The translations under genes and the position numbers were made by a program. The notes under the pieces are model-generated. The model worked only from the letters and a program-made list of their open reading frames with translations. It had not been told where the DNA came from and ran no database searches. From assembly GCF_000816245.1 (NCBI RefSeq), contig NZ_CP007769.1, positions 218,464-282,463 on the forward strand: a stretch of DNA of 64,000 nucleotides. The letters are read 5' to 3'. The DNA comes from Campylobacter sp. RM16704 (GTDB lineage: Bacteria > Campylobacterota > Campylobacteria > Campylobacterales > Campylobacteraceae). Of the stretch, positions 46,383-57,000 are shown in pieces; position 1 is the stretch's first letter, and the number at the start of each line of letters is the position of its first letter.

Positions 46383-47159
46383 ATGCTTAATGTTATCTAT
46401 GCTCTTTTTTTTAGAGAGCTAAAGACAAGATTTGGTATCAATAAGTATTTAGGCTATTTTTGGGTGGTTGGTGAGCCTATGATGGTAGTGTTAATAATTA
46501 CTTCTATTATAGCTGCTATTAGGGAATTTCATCATTTAATTATGCCTGAAGGAATTTCTGTTTTTATGTTTTTAGCTGTAGGGATTATACCTTTTTTTAT
46601 GTTTAGAAGCATTATAACGCAGCTTTTAAATGGTATTGGAGCAAATTTGGCTCTTTTTGCTTATAAACCCATTCGTCCTATACATGTTTTTATTGCAAGA
46701 ACTATGCTTGAATTTTGTATTTATTTTACTATTTTTTTATGTGTAATGTTTTTAGCTGGTTGGTTTTTGCATATGCAAGTTATTCCTAAACATTTTTTAG
46801 AAGTTTTATTTTCCTTTTTTTTACTTGTTTTGTTTGGTTTTGCTTTGGGTATGTGTTTTTCTATAGCAGGACACTTTGCTGAACCTTTAAAGATGGCTTT
46901 AGGTTATTTGAATGTGGTTTTATATTGGACTGCTTTAATAGTATTTCCTGTTTGGATAGTTCCCAAACCTATTTTAGATATACTTTATTATAATCCACTA
47001 CTTCATATACTAGAGCTCTTAAAATATAATTTTTTTCAAAATTATCCATTAGTCGATAATTACAATTATTATTATCCTATTGTTTGCTTGGGTGTTGTTT
47101 TGTTTGTGGGTTTATTTTTTTATTATTTTACTAGAGAAAAGTTGATAGCAGTACGATGA
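46383..47159 (+). CDS. kpsM: Capsule export ABC transporter, permease KpsM
   Basis: KpsM is the inner-membrane channel that moves lipid-linked capsule across the membrane. The 258-aa protein begins with RELKTRFGINKYLGYFWVVGEPM, the ABC-2 entry motif, and has about six helices (the last pair around residues 175-250). It overlaps kpsT (ATGA). With kpsT, kpsE, kpsD and kpsF downstream, this is a group-2-type capsule export operon, the same order as Cj1448c-Cj1443c. Confidence 0.95.
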   Translation: MLNVIYALFFRELKTRFGINKYLGYFWVVGEPMMVVLIITSIIAAIREFHHLIMPEGISVFMFLAVGIIPFFMFRSIITQLLNGIGANLALFAYKPIRPIHVFIARTMLEFCIYFTIFLCVMFLAGWFLHMQVIPKHFLEVLFSFFLLVLFGFALGMCFSIAGHFAEPLKMALGYLNVVLYWTALIVFPVWIVPKPILDILYYNPLLHILELLKYNFFQNYPLVDNYNYYYPIVCLGVVLFVGLFFYYFTREKLIAVR

Positions 47160-47827
47160 TAAAACTAATCAATTTAACTAAATCTTTTTCTTTGCGTAAT
47201 GGGGGAAGGCATTATGTCTTTAAAAATCTAACTTTCGAGTTTCCTGAAAATTGTAGCATAGGTTTGATGGGGCGTAATGGTGCTGGAAAATCTACTTTAA
47301 TGAAACTTCTAAGTGGTTCTTTGCTTCCTGATAGGGGTAAGATTATAACAAATAAAAAACTATCTTGGCCTTTAGGCTTAGCAGGTGCATTTCAGCATAG
47401 ACTTTCAGCTAGAGATAATGCACGTTTTGTGGCTAGAGTGTATGGTTACAAAGATGAAGCTTTGGAAGAAAAAGTTAAATTTGTAGAAGATTTTGCCGAG
47501 CTTGGAAAATTTTTTGATGAACCTATGAATACATACTCAGCAGGTATGAGTGCTAGAATTTCTTTTGGCTTGAGTATGGCATTTGATTTTGATTATTATT
47601 TAATTGATGAAGCAGGAGCTGTGGGAGATCCTAAATTTAGAGAAAAAAGCTCCAAGATATATAAAGAAAAGTTAAGTCAGTCAAAAGTTATCATGGTTTC
47701 ACATAATGTAGCTGAAATTAAACAATGGTGTGATAAAATTATTTTTATGCAAGATGGACAAGCTACTATATATGATGATGTAGATGAAGGTATAGCTGTG
47801 TATCAAGGGAAAATTAATGCAAAATAA
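47156..47827 (+). CDS. kpsT: Capsule export ABC transporter, ATPase KpsT
   Basis: KpsT powers capsule export. Walker A GRNGAGKS lies at residues 39-46, the signature segment is NTYSAGMSARISFGLSMA, Walker B is YYLIDEAGAVGD, and the switch His is in MVSHN. Length 223 aa, full. It overlaps kpsM by 4 bp and kpsE by 11 bp. Confidence 0.96.
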   Translation: MIKLINLTKSFSLRNGGRHYVFKNLTFEFPENCSIGLMGRNGAGKSTLMKLLSGSLLPDRGKIITNKKLSWPLGLAGAFQHRLSARDNARFVARVYGYKDEALEEKVKFVEDFAELGKFFDEPMNTYSAGMSARISFGLSMAFDFDYYLIDEAGAVGDPKFREKSSKIYKEKLSQSKVIMVSHNVAEIKQWCDKIIFMQDGQATIYDDVDEGIAVYQGKINAK

Positions 47828-48932
47828 ATTATTAAAAAAAATTAAAAAATTAAAAATATTAAATTCATTTAAAATTGTTTTAATCTTAACAGTATTTGTT
47901 GTGTTTTATTATGTTTTTATAGCAGCAAATCGATATGTAAGTGAGAGTGTATTAAGCGTAAAATCAACTTCAGGAGATACAGGAGCAGTTACAGGTATAG
48001 CAGCTCTTTTGACAAATAATTCTTTTTCAAGTGATGATATTAATTATTTGAAATCTTTTATTCATTCTTTAGATATGTTGAAAATTTTAGAAGAAAAAAT
48101 TCATATCCGAGAACTTTATCAAAAACAAAAACTTGATTTTTTTTATAGTATTTCATCATCAGCCGATCAAGAGGAATTTTTAAAATATTATCAAAATCGT
48201 GTTAAAATTATTCAAGAAAATTTAGCCAATGGACTTTTACGAGTAGAGGTTGAGGGTTTTGATCCTCAAAGTGCGCATTTAATAGCTACAACTATAGTAA
48301 AAGAGAGTGAAAAATTCATCAATGAAATTTCACATAAAGCCGCAAGAGAACAAATGCAATTTGCCGAAGATGAGCTTTTGCAGTTTAAAAAAAGATATCA
48401 AAAAGCTAAAGATGAGCTTTTAGCTTTTCAAAATAAATATGGTGTATTTGATCCACTTAAGCAAGCAGAGGGAACTTTAAAATTAATAAGCGAGCTTGAA
48501 TCAAAAATAGCAGCTAAAGAAGCAGAACTTTTAATGATGCAAAGTTATATAAATGATAGTGCACCACAAATTGTAACCATAAAAAGTGAAATAACTGCGT
48601 TAAAAAAACAACTTCAAAAAGAAAAATCCAAAGTTGCCTCATCAAAATCTTCCAAAAAACTTAATGATCTTGCAGCAAATTTCCAAGATCTAACTATAGA
48701 AGTAGGCTTTGCAGAAAGTGCTTACACAGCTGCTCTAAAGGCATATGAGAGTGCTAGAATAGAGGCTTTAAGAAAGATAAAACAAGTAGTAATTGTACAA
48801 AATCCAAGCTTACCTCAAAGCGCTAAGTACCCAGAAGCTTTGTATAATATATTTACGGCTTTTATGGTTTTATCTTTGATTTTTGGAATTGTTAAATTTA
48901 TCAAAATGATTATAGAGGAGCATAGATACTAA
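47817..48932 (+). CDS. kpsE: Capsule polysaccharide export protein KpsE
   Basis: KpsE is the periplasmic adaptor (PCP-3/Wzz-like) of the capsule exporter. There is a membrane helix at residues 18-41 and another at about 343-363, with a coiled-coil periplasmic region between them (roughly 170-315, rich in Lys, Glu and Ala). The conserved Pro-rich NPSLPQSAKYPEAL stands before the last helix, as in PCP proteins. It begins inside kpsT and its stop overlaps the kpsD start (TAATG). Confidence 0.94.
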   Translation: MQNKLLKKIKKLKILNSFKIVLILTVFVVFYYVFIAANRYVSESVLSVKSTSGDTGAVTGIAALLTNNSFSSDDINYLKSFIHSLDMLKILEEKIHIRELYQKQKLDFFYSISSSADQEEFLKYYQNRVKIIQENLANGLLRVEVEGFDPQSAHLIATTIVKESEKFINEISHKAAREQMQFAEDELLQFKKRYQKAKDELLAFQNKYGVFDPLKQAEGTLKLISELESKIAAKEAELLMMQSYINDSAPQIVTIKSEITALKKQLQKEKSKVASSKSSKKLNDLAANFQDLTIEVGFAESAYTAALKAYESARIEALRKIKQVVIVQNPSLPQSAKYPEALYNIFTAFMVLSLIFGIVKFIKMIIEEHRY

Positions 48933-50590
48933 TGAAAAAGATATTTTTATTTTTAATTTTACCATTGTTTTTATTTTCTGCAGTAGATGTTTCTCAGATT
49001 ACAAAAATTCAAAGTCAATCATTGAGTCCGACTATAGAATCACAAACTATAAGTTATGATAGCAACCAAAGTGATTTTAATCAAACCCAAGTTCCAGTAG
49101 CTAAAGTTTTTGGAGCACATTTGTTTAATGGAAATTTTACTAAATTTACCCAACATATTTACAATCCTGATTATAAATTAGCAGTAGGTGATAGAATAAA
49201 TATTAAAATTTGGGGTGCGGTAGAATTTATCCAAACTTTAACAGTAGACTCCCAAGGTAATATTTTTATACCTAAAATAGGTGCTATCAATCTTTTGGGA
49301 GTTAAAAATAGTGCTTTAGTACAAGTCATTACAAAAGCTATTAATAAAATTTATAAAAGTAATGTTTATGTATATGCAGATATGGATATATACCAAAATG
49401 TTTCAGTTTTTGTAACAGGAAATGTTAATCAACCAGGGCTTTATCAAGGTTTAAGTTCAGATTCTATTATTCAGTATTTAGATAAAGCTCGTGGTATAAA
49501 TTTAGAGTATGGAAGTTTTAGGGATATTCAAATTTTAAGAGACAATAAAGTTATAAAACATGTAGATTTATATGATTTTTTGCTTAAAGGACAGCTTGAT
49601 CTTTTCCCATTTAGAATGGGTGATGTGATTTTAGTTGGCAGTGTGCAAAAATATGTTTTTGTAGAAGGGGATGTACAAAAGCCTTTTAGATTTGAACTTA
49701 GTAATGATATTTTAAATTTAGAAGATATAGCAAAGGTTGCAGGAGCTAAACCTATAGTAACTAATGCTATAGTAAAAAGCTATAGAGATGATCATAAACT
49801 TCATGTAGAAGCTTATACTAAAAAACAATTTTTAGATGTAAAGTTATATAATGGTGATGAGATAGAATTTAGACCTGATTATACTACACAAAATATTAGT
49901 ATTAATATAGAAGGTGAACACAATGGTTTGCATTCAGTTGTAGTTAAAAAAGGTACAACTTTAGCTGATATTGCTAAAATGATTACAGTTAATGAACAAT
50001 CTGATATCAATGCTTTACAAGTTTTTAGAAAAAGTGTTGCAGCCACTCAAAAACAACTCATAGAAGCTCAACTTAAAGAACTTGAAACATTAGCTTTAAC
50101 AAGCTCTTCGGTAAATGCTGAACAAGCTAGCATTAGAGCAACACAAGCTAAAACTATATTAGAGTTTATTGAGCGTGCAAAACAAGCTCAGCCAAAAGGA
50201 CAAATCGTTATAGATAATGTCAAATCTTATAAATCTATAGTCTTAGAAGAAGGTGATGTAATAAATGTGCCTAGTAAAAATAATATTGTTTTAGTTCAGG
50301 GTGAAGTTTCTATACCAGGTGCTTTTGTCTTTATGAATAAAGAAAAATTAAAATATTATATTAATTTAGCAGGTGGTTTTAGTGATAGAGCTGATATTTC
50401 AAGAGTTTTGGTGATCAATGCTAATGGTAAAGCGACTAAATATAGTGGTAGAAGTTCAGCGGATATTAAAGCAGGGGATTCGATTTTGGTTTTGCCAAAA
50501 GTAGATAATCAAAATTTACAAATCTTTAGTATGTTAACGCAAATTTTATATCAAATAGCTATTGCAACTAATGTAGTGTTAAATATATAG
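48932..50590 (+). CDS. kpsD: Capsule polysaccharide export protein KpsD
   Basis: KpsD (OPX family) forms the outer part of the exporter. It has a Sec signal peptide (residues 1-17, KKIFLFLILPLFLFSA), a poly-export domain (about 85-170, YKLAVGDRINIKIWGAVE) and SLBB-type repeats (KYVFVEGDVQKPFRFEL and IVLVQGEVSIPGAFVF). The 552-aa length agrees with the family. It starts within kpsE's stop, and kpsF follows after 8 bp. Confidence 0.95.
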   Translation: MKKIFLFLILPLFLFSAVDVSQITKIQSQSLSPTIESQTISYDSNQSDFNQTQVPVAKVFGAHLFNGNFTKFTQHIYNPDYKLAVGDRINIKIWGAVEFIQTLTVDSQGNIFIPKIGAINLLGVKNSALVQVITKAINKIYKSNVYVYADMDIYQNVSVFVTGNVNQPGLYQGLSSDSIIQYLDKARGINLEYGSFRDIQILRDNKVIKHVDLYDFLLKGQLDLFPFRMGDVILVGSVQKYVFVEGDVQKPFRFELSNDILNLEDIAKVAGAKPIVTNAIVKSYRDDHKLHVEAYTKKQFLDVKLYNGDEIEFRPDYTTQNISINIEGEHNGLHSVVVKKGTTLADIAKMITVNEQSDINALQVFRKSVAATQKQLIEAQLKELETLALTSSSVNAEQASIRATQAKTILEFIERAKQAQPKGQIVIDNVKSYKSIVLEEGDVINVPSKNNIVLVQGEVSIPGAFVFMNKEKLKYYINLAGGFSDRADISRVLVINANGKATKYSGRSSADIKAGDSILVLPKVDNQNLQIFSMLTQILYQIAIATNVVLNI

Positions 50591-50598
50591 GATTAAAA

Positions 50599-51555
50599 AT
50601 GAATCAAATTGATGCGATTAAAATAGCCAAAGAAGTTTTTGAGATAGAATCAAAAACGATTTTAGATTTATGTGATAGTCTTAATGAGGATTTTAGCAAA
50701 GCGATTGAGCTGATTTTATCTATCAAAGGTAGATGTGTAGTAAGTGGTATGGGTAAATCAGGTCATATAGGTGCAAAAATAGCTGCGACTTTAGCTAGTA
50801 CAGGTACTCCAAGCTTTTTTATGCACCCAGGTGAAGCATTGCATGGAGATCTTGGTATGCTTACAAATGAAGATGTGCTTTTAGCTATTTCAAATTCGGG
50901 AGAAACCGAAGAAGTTTTAAAACTCATACCAGTGATAAAAAAAAGAAAAATCCCTTTAATAGTTATGGTAGGTAATGAAAAATCTACTTTAGCTAAACAA
51001 GCTGATATTTTTATCAAAATATCAATTAAAAAAGAAGCTTGCCCGCTCCAACTTGCTCCAACTTCTTCAACTACAGCTACTTTGGCTATGGGTGATGCTA
51101 TAGCAGTAGCTTTGATGAAAGCAAGGAAATTTAAACCTGATGATTTTGCTTTGTTTCATCCAGGTGGAAGCTTAGGTAGAAAGCTTTTAACTAAAGTGAG
51201 TGATTTGATGGTTTTTAAAAACTTACCTATAGTATATCCTGAGAGTGAATTTAATGAATTAGTTGATGTTATGACTAGCGGTAAATTAGGACTTTGCATA
51301 GTACTTGAAAATGAAAAATTAGTCGGGATTATCACAGATGGGGATTTAAGAAGGGCTTTAAGAGCAAATGATAAGCCAAGATTTGACTTTAAAGCTAAAG
51401 AAATTATGAGTGAAAAACCTAAAACTATAGAAGCGAATGCTATGGCAAGTGAAGCTGAAGAGCTTATGTTAAAACATAAAATTAAAGAAATAGTTGTAAC
51501 TCAAGATGAAAAAATAGTAGGTATCATACAACTTTATGCGATAGGTAATGTGTGA
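50599..51555 (+). CDS. kpsF: Arabinose-5-phosphate isomerase
   Basis: KpsF makes arabinose-5-phosphate, the precursor of Kdo, from ribulose-5-phosphate; Kdo is needed for the lipid linker of group-2 capsules. The SIS domain (about residues 30-170) has GRCVVSGMGKSGHIGAKIAATLASTGTPSFFMHPGEALHGDLGM spread over residues 49-92, and two CBS domains follow (about 205-318). Length 318 aa. The next gene starts with GTG in a GTGA overlap. Confidence 0.95.
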   Translation: MNQIDAIKIAKEVFEIESKTILDLCDSLNEDFSKAIELILSIKGRCVVSGMGKSGHIGAKIAATLASTGTPSFFMHPGEALHGDLGMLTNEDVLLAISNSGETEEVLKLIPVIKKRKIPLIVMVGNEKSTLAKQADIFIKISIKKEACPLQLAPTSSTTATLAMGDAIAVALMKARKFKPDDFALFHPGGSLGRKLLTKVSDLMVFKNLPIVYPESEFNELVDVMTSGKLGLCIVLENEKLVGIITDGDLRRALRANDKPRFDFKAKEIMSEKPKTIEANAMASEAEELMLKHKIKEIVVTQDEKIVGIIQLYAIGNV

Positions 51556-52613
51556 AGCTTTCTATTATTATACCTTTTGGTTTAAGTAAAGAAAGAATTT
51601 ATATAAAAGATCGTGTTATTCAAAAAGCATGTGAGTTTAAAAGTAATGATAAGGTTGAATACATTTTTGTTGAAGGATATTCTTCTTTAGAAAATGATTT
51701 AAAGCGTAACATCGAAGAAAATGGACATATTTACCTTAAAGATGAAAGTCAAAAAGATTTTTTCTCGCAAGGAAAATGCCGTAATTTAGGTGCATCTTTT
51801 GCAAACTCCGATGTAGTGATGTTTTTAGATGTGGATTGTTATTTTTCTATAAATTCTCTTGAAATGATTTTACAACTTATAACTATAAAAAATATTTCAC
51901 AAAATATTAATGAGTTTTTAGTGCTTCCTGTTGTTTATCTTAGTAAAGAAGGTAGTGATTTTATCTATACACTGGAAAAAGAATTGTGGGATGGTTTGAT
52001 TAAAAATGATTTAATTAGTGGAAAGAGAGAATGGGTTGAGTTTTATTCTTTAGTTTCAAGTAGTGTGGTTTTAAATAAGTATAAATTTTTAAGTCTTGGT
52101 GGATATAGTGATGATTTTGTAGGACATAGTTATGAGGATTTTGATTTTTTGGCAAGATTGATTCATAATGCAGTAGAATTTCAAAAAATTCCAAAAGCAT
52201 TGTGTTATGATGAAGCAAATTGGGGCTTAAGCTCGTTCAAAGGTTTTAGAGCTTGGTTTTCTTTGCTAGGTGAAGAAATGAGTTTTCACGGGATTTACAT
52301 GTATCATTTTTATCATAAAGAACCAAATCAAAATAATTATATGACAAATCGTAGAAAAAATCATAAGCTTTTTTATAAAAACTTATCCAATATAAAAAAC
52401 TATCATTTAATGTCTTTACTTGATAAGCATATCACAGAATATGGCAAATTTAATCTCACAAAAAAATATATCTCTTTAAATTCTTTGGTTTATGCTAGAT
52501 ATTTATACGAAATCAAACATCTTAATGTATTGAATATTTTTAATTTATTACTAGTAAAAATATCTCATACCAAAATTTACAGAGTATTAAAAAAGAAATT
52601 TTATGCAGACTAA
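51552..52613 (+). CDS. Capsule glycosyltransferase, GT-A fold
   Basis: A GT2-like fold with an N-terminal LSIIIPFG strand and the nucleotide-sugar DxD at D93-V-D95 (MFLDVDCYFS). The acceptor-side motif GGYSDDFVGHSYEDFDFLARL follows. It uses a GTG start in a GTGA overlap with kpsF. It lacks the repeated LSYKLG-type tail found in the next genes. Donor and acceptor unknown. It resembles the Cj1442c-type position next to kpsF. Confidence 0.75.
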   Translation: MKLSIIIPFGLSKERIYIKDRVIQKACEFKSNDKVEYIFVEGYSSLENDLKRNIEENGHIYLKDESQKDFFSQGKCRNLGASFANSDVVMFLDVDCYFSINSLEMILQLITIKNISQNINEFLVLPVVYLSKEGSDFIYTLEKELWDGLIKNDLISGKREWVEFYSLVSSSVVLNKYKFLSLGGYSDDFVGHSYEDFDFLARLIHNAVEFQKIPKALCYDEANWGLSSFKGFRAWFSLLGEEMSFHGIYMYHFYHKEPNQNNYMTNRRKNHKLFYKNLSNIKNYHLMSLLDKHITEYGKFNLTKKYISLNSLVYARYLYEIKHLNVLNIFNLLLVKISHTKIYRVLKKKFYAD

Positions 52614-54015
52614 AACCGTAGGCGTAGTAATCCCCATATACAATGTAGAAAAATATTTAAAAGAATGTTTAGATAGTGTAATCAATCAAAGCTATACTAA
52701 CTTAGAAATCATACTAGTAAATGATGGTAGTACAGATGAAAACTCACTCAATATTGCAAAAGAATATACTCTAAAAGATAAAAGAATAACTCTTTTTGAT
52801 AAAAAAAATGGTGGACAAAGCAGTGCTAGAAATGTAGGTATAGAATTTTTTAGTGGAGAATATAAACTTAAAAATAAAACAAAAACTATAAAAGAAAATT
52901 CTTTAATAGAATTTAATATAGAAGGTAATAATCCTTATGAAATATATACTATATATAAAAGCTATAAAGCTTTTAATAATGAAAAAGATTTAACAAGCTT
53001 TACTTATCCTATTATAGATTATATTATCTTTTTAGATAGTGATGATTATTGGGAATTAAACTGCATAGAAGAATGTGTACCTAGAATGGATGGGGTAGAT
53101 GTGTTGTGGTTTGATTATAGGCCTTTATATGAAAAAGTCAAAAAAAAACATATCAGTCAAATGACTTATTTTGATTATAAAAATGAGATTATCATCACGC
53201 CTAAAGAATGGCTAGAGAAAGCTAGAGAAAGAAAACTTTTTTATTTTTGGTTTGCTTGGCAAGGTATGATAAATTTTGATTTTTTAAAAAATATAAAATT
53301 AAAATTTATTAATGGGATTTTTGCGGAAGATTGTCATTTTGGAGTGATATTATTTGCTTTAAGTAAAAATATCTATGTGTTATCAAAACAAATATATATT
53401 TATCGTCTAAGAGAACTAAGTTCTATGAATTTCACCAAAAAAAAATGGGTAATACATCCTAATTCGCATCTAAAAAAAATAGATGTTTTTGAGAACTCAA
53501 ATATGGCTTGGCTGTACTATGAAAGTGCAAGTTGGATGCAAATCGCATTAGATTTTATAAAATTTATAAATTCTAATCACTATTTGAGTGAAGGTATAAA
53601 AACACATTTTTTACCAGTGGTTTGCAATAAAGCTTTGACCTTACAGAGATTTGAGAGAGACCCATTATATTTAAAAACACATACTAAAAATTTAAAAATA
53701 TATATACAAAATCAACCCTTAGGGGCAGTTGATAGAGTAAAGGAATATCTTTCGTATAAACTTACAAAAGAACTTTCTAAAAAGAAAGGGATAAAGAAAT
53801 TAATGTTGCCTTTTAGTATTGTTAGAATATCTTTACGACACCAAAAAGAAGTTAGAATGTACAAAAAAAGTATTAAAAGAAATGTTTTAAATAAAAGATT
53901 GCCACTAGAATTTTATAAAGATTATCAAAAAGCTTTATGTTTAAAAAATCAAAAGCTAATCAAAGTATTATATAATACAAAAAATATCTACTTAAGGTTG
54001 ATTCATGATTTTTAA
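52603..54015 (+). CDS. GT2 glycosyltransferase with a diverged SYKL tail
   Basis: GT2 domain with VGVVIPIYNVEKYL, LVNDGSTDE and the metal DxD FLDSDD at residues 143-148. A Lys- and Asn-rich insertion (about 84-136) separates the NVG and DxD strands. The C-terminal tail from about residue 377 has one SYKL motif and the linker LMLPFSIVRISLRHQKE, homologous to the tails of the proteins encoded at 57171-59980; the second motif is worn away. It overlaps its neighbours by 11 bp at both ends. Substrates unknown. Confidence 0.75.
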   Translation: MQTKTVGVVIPIYNVEKYLKECLDSVINQSYTNLEIILVNDGSTDENSLNIAKEYTLKDKRITLFDKKNGGQSSARNVGIEFFSGEYKLKNKTKTIKENSLIEFNIEGNNPYEIYTIYKSYKAFNNEKDLTSFTYPIIDYIIFLDSDDYWELNCIEECVPRMDGVDVLWFDYRPLYEKVKKKHISQMTYFDYKNEIIITPKEWLEKARERKLFYFWFAWQGMINFDFLKNIKLKFINGIFAEDCHFGVILFALSKNIYVLSKQIYIYRLRELSSMNFTKKKWVIHPNSHLKKIDVFENSNMAWLYYESASWMQIALDFIKFINSNHYLSEGIKTHFLPVVCNKALTLQRFERDPLYLKTHTKNLKIYIQNQPLGAVDRVKEYLSYKLTKELSKKKGIKKLMLPFSIVRISLRHQKEVRMYKKSIKRNVLNKRLPLEFYKDYQKALCLKNQKLIKVLYNTKNIYLRLIHDF

Positions 54016-57000
54016 TTCTAGAAAGTTAAAAAAGTTTAAAGCTAACCCAAGATTGTTTTTCAAAGATGCTATAAAAAAAAAGATTTTTTACTTAGGTAGT
54101 ATGTATAAAAAATATCTTCCTAAAAAATATAAAGCTTTTGCTCGATATACTATAGTTTCAGCTGTGTATAATGTAGAAAAGTATTTAGATGATTTTTTTA
54201 ATTCTATTATAAATCAAAGACTTGATTTTAAAGCAAATATTTTTATGATATTAGTAGATGATGGCTCCACTGATAACTCCGCCAATATCATTAAGAAATA
54301 CCAAAAAAAATACCCAAAAAATATTGTTTATATTTATAAAGAAAATGGCGGGCAGGCTAGTGCTAGAAATTTGGGTTTAAAATATATGCAAGAAAATGAA
54401 TATAAAACTCCTTGGATTACTTTTACTGATCCAGATGATTTTTTAGATATAAATTATTTTTATTCAATTGACTCAGCTTTGCAAAACTATCAAGATAGTA
54501 AGATAAGCTTTGTTGCTAGTCAATTAATATTTTATTACGAAAATATTAAAGTTTTTAATAATGATAATGTTTTAAAATTTCTTTTTGGGAAAAATGATAT
54601 AAAATTGGTAAATAATAGCAGTTTGGAGTGTATCCAATTAAGTGCTCCCTCGACTTTTATAAATTATGATTTGTTGGTTGATAAAAATATAGTATTTGAT
54701 GAAAGTATAAAACTATGTTCTGAAGATGCTAATTTTATTGCACGCATTATGATAAATAGTTTGAATTACCAGTCTTTATATGTGGATAATGCTTTGTATT
54801 TTTACCGCAGAAGATCTGATGGAAGTTCTACCATGGGAAATCAAGATGCAATTTTAAATAATAAAAATTTTTATATTAATACAACTGAGAGAGCTTATGT
54901 TGGTATTCTAAATGAAACACTTCGAATTAATACTTTTGTTCCTTTAAGTATTCAACGATGGTTTTTATGTTTGTATATACTTCAATTTATTCATTTGCGA
55001 AAGGCTATTAATAAATCTAAAATATTACACATATTGTCAAAATCAGAAGTTTGTTATTTCTTTCAAATGTGGGAGCAAATTTTTTATTATATACAAGATG
55101 AGATCATTTTACTAGAAAATGATATTGTTTTGTTTGATGTTTTTGAAAAGATTCTAACTTTTTTGTTATTTAAACCAAAAAGTAAATATCATCAATATGT
55201 TTTTGTTGATAAAAAAAATGATAAAATACAAATTTTATACCTATCATTAAATCAATGTAAAGTGAAGATTTGTGTAGATGATGAAGTAATTTATTTAAAT
55301 GCTCAGCAAGAGTTGTTTTTAGATAAAAAAATATTTAAATATCATTATGAAATTCAATTAGAAGATATAAGAAATAAAATTTATATAAAAATAAATGATG
55401 AGTATGCAGATATATTATATGAAAAACAGATATTAAAGTTTGTAAATTTTAATAAAATTAATGTAGCAAAAGCAGCAATTGTTTCGGCAAAACCAGATGG
55501 ATTTGGCATGAGATTAAGCTCTATGCTAGTAGGATTGTATTTATCTAAAAAATTGTCTTTTAATTTTTATTTTTTATGGCCAAAGACAACAGATTTGGAA
55601 CAATACAATATTAGAAATCATGGGGTGTCGTTACCTGATGTTTCTACTGTTTTTAAATTTAATTTTATAGATAAGTATTTATTAGACAACGGTGAAATTA
55701 AAGAGAATTATGGTACAGAAATTTGGTCAAAAAAACGTACTGTAGAAGAATTAAAAAATATTAATTTACAAGAACAATGGGGGTGGTTTTCTACAGAACA
55801 AAATCCTAGCGAATGGATTTATAATATTGATAAAGAAAAATGTCTTCAGGAATTAAGTTTTATCTATAAAAATATTCCTTTTTCTTATCGTTTTAGAGAA
55901 TTGATGTTTTTGGCTGATGAGTATTTGAGTAAAATTGGAAAAGATTTTATTGCCATACATATTAGAAGTGGTGATGTTGTATTCTCGGATACTAAAAATT
56001 TAATATTTCATCCAATGATGGAAGAGAGATATTTTCCTTATGAGATAGCAATTGAATTAATAAAAAATATAGGCTTAAATCAGAATGTTGTCATCTTTGG
56101 TCAGGATCAGCAGTCGAATAGAAAGTTGATAGATTTTTTTAAAAAATATCATAAGAATGAATTTAATATTTTTGTTGTCGAAAAAAATGAGAAATGTCAT
56201 GATGATAATGAGCAGATGTTCTTTGAAGTTAATCTTTTGTCTAAGGCAAAAGCTGTATATTCATCTAAAGAAAGTGCATTTTCTAGACTTGCAATGTATA
56301 TAGCAGGTAAAAATATTTTGATTTCGTATCATAGTATTTTAGATCAAAAAATTCAGATTAACGCAATTAAAAAATATGGTAATTTGCTGAAGCTGGATAA
56401 TATACAACGAAGTATGTCTTATTTTTTTATTGCACTACACTATTATAATTTAAAAGAATTTTTAAAATCTTTAGATTATACAAGACAAGCTATTAATTTT
56501 GATGTAGAGAATTATGGTTATATTTTATTTTTAATATACAGTTGTTTATTAACAAATAATTTACAGGAGGCAGAGCAAGTTATTTGTTGTAATATGGATA
56601 ATTTTAGTGTATTTAAAAAAATTTTATTTTACCTATGTCATTGGTCTAATTTACGAATTAGAGAAAAAATTATAGAACTAAATTTTGATAATACTTTCTA
56701 TGGCTTAAATTTTTTGAAAATGGTTGTTTTATTTGAAAAAGGTGATCCTATGGCCTCTAAATTTCTTGATAAAATGTTAAAAAGAAATAAAGATAAAGAC
56801 TTTTGGGAGAGATTTTATTTGATTTGCTTTTTATGTCCTGATGTAAAATTAAAACTACATTTATCCTATAGGCTAGGTTATATTTTAATTCATTCGGGAA
56901 TTAAAATATTTAATCCTTTTTATTTAATAGATTCTTTTAGAAATGAATTAGTGTGCTATAGAATTAGAATAAATGAAACAAAAAAAATACTAGACAAAAC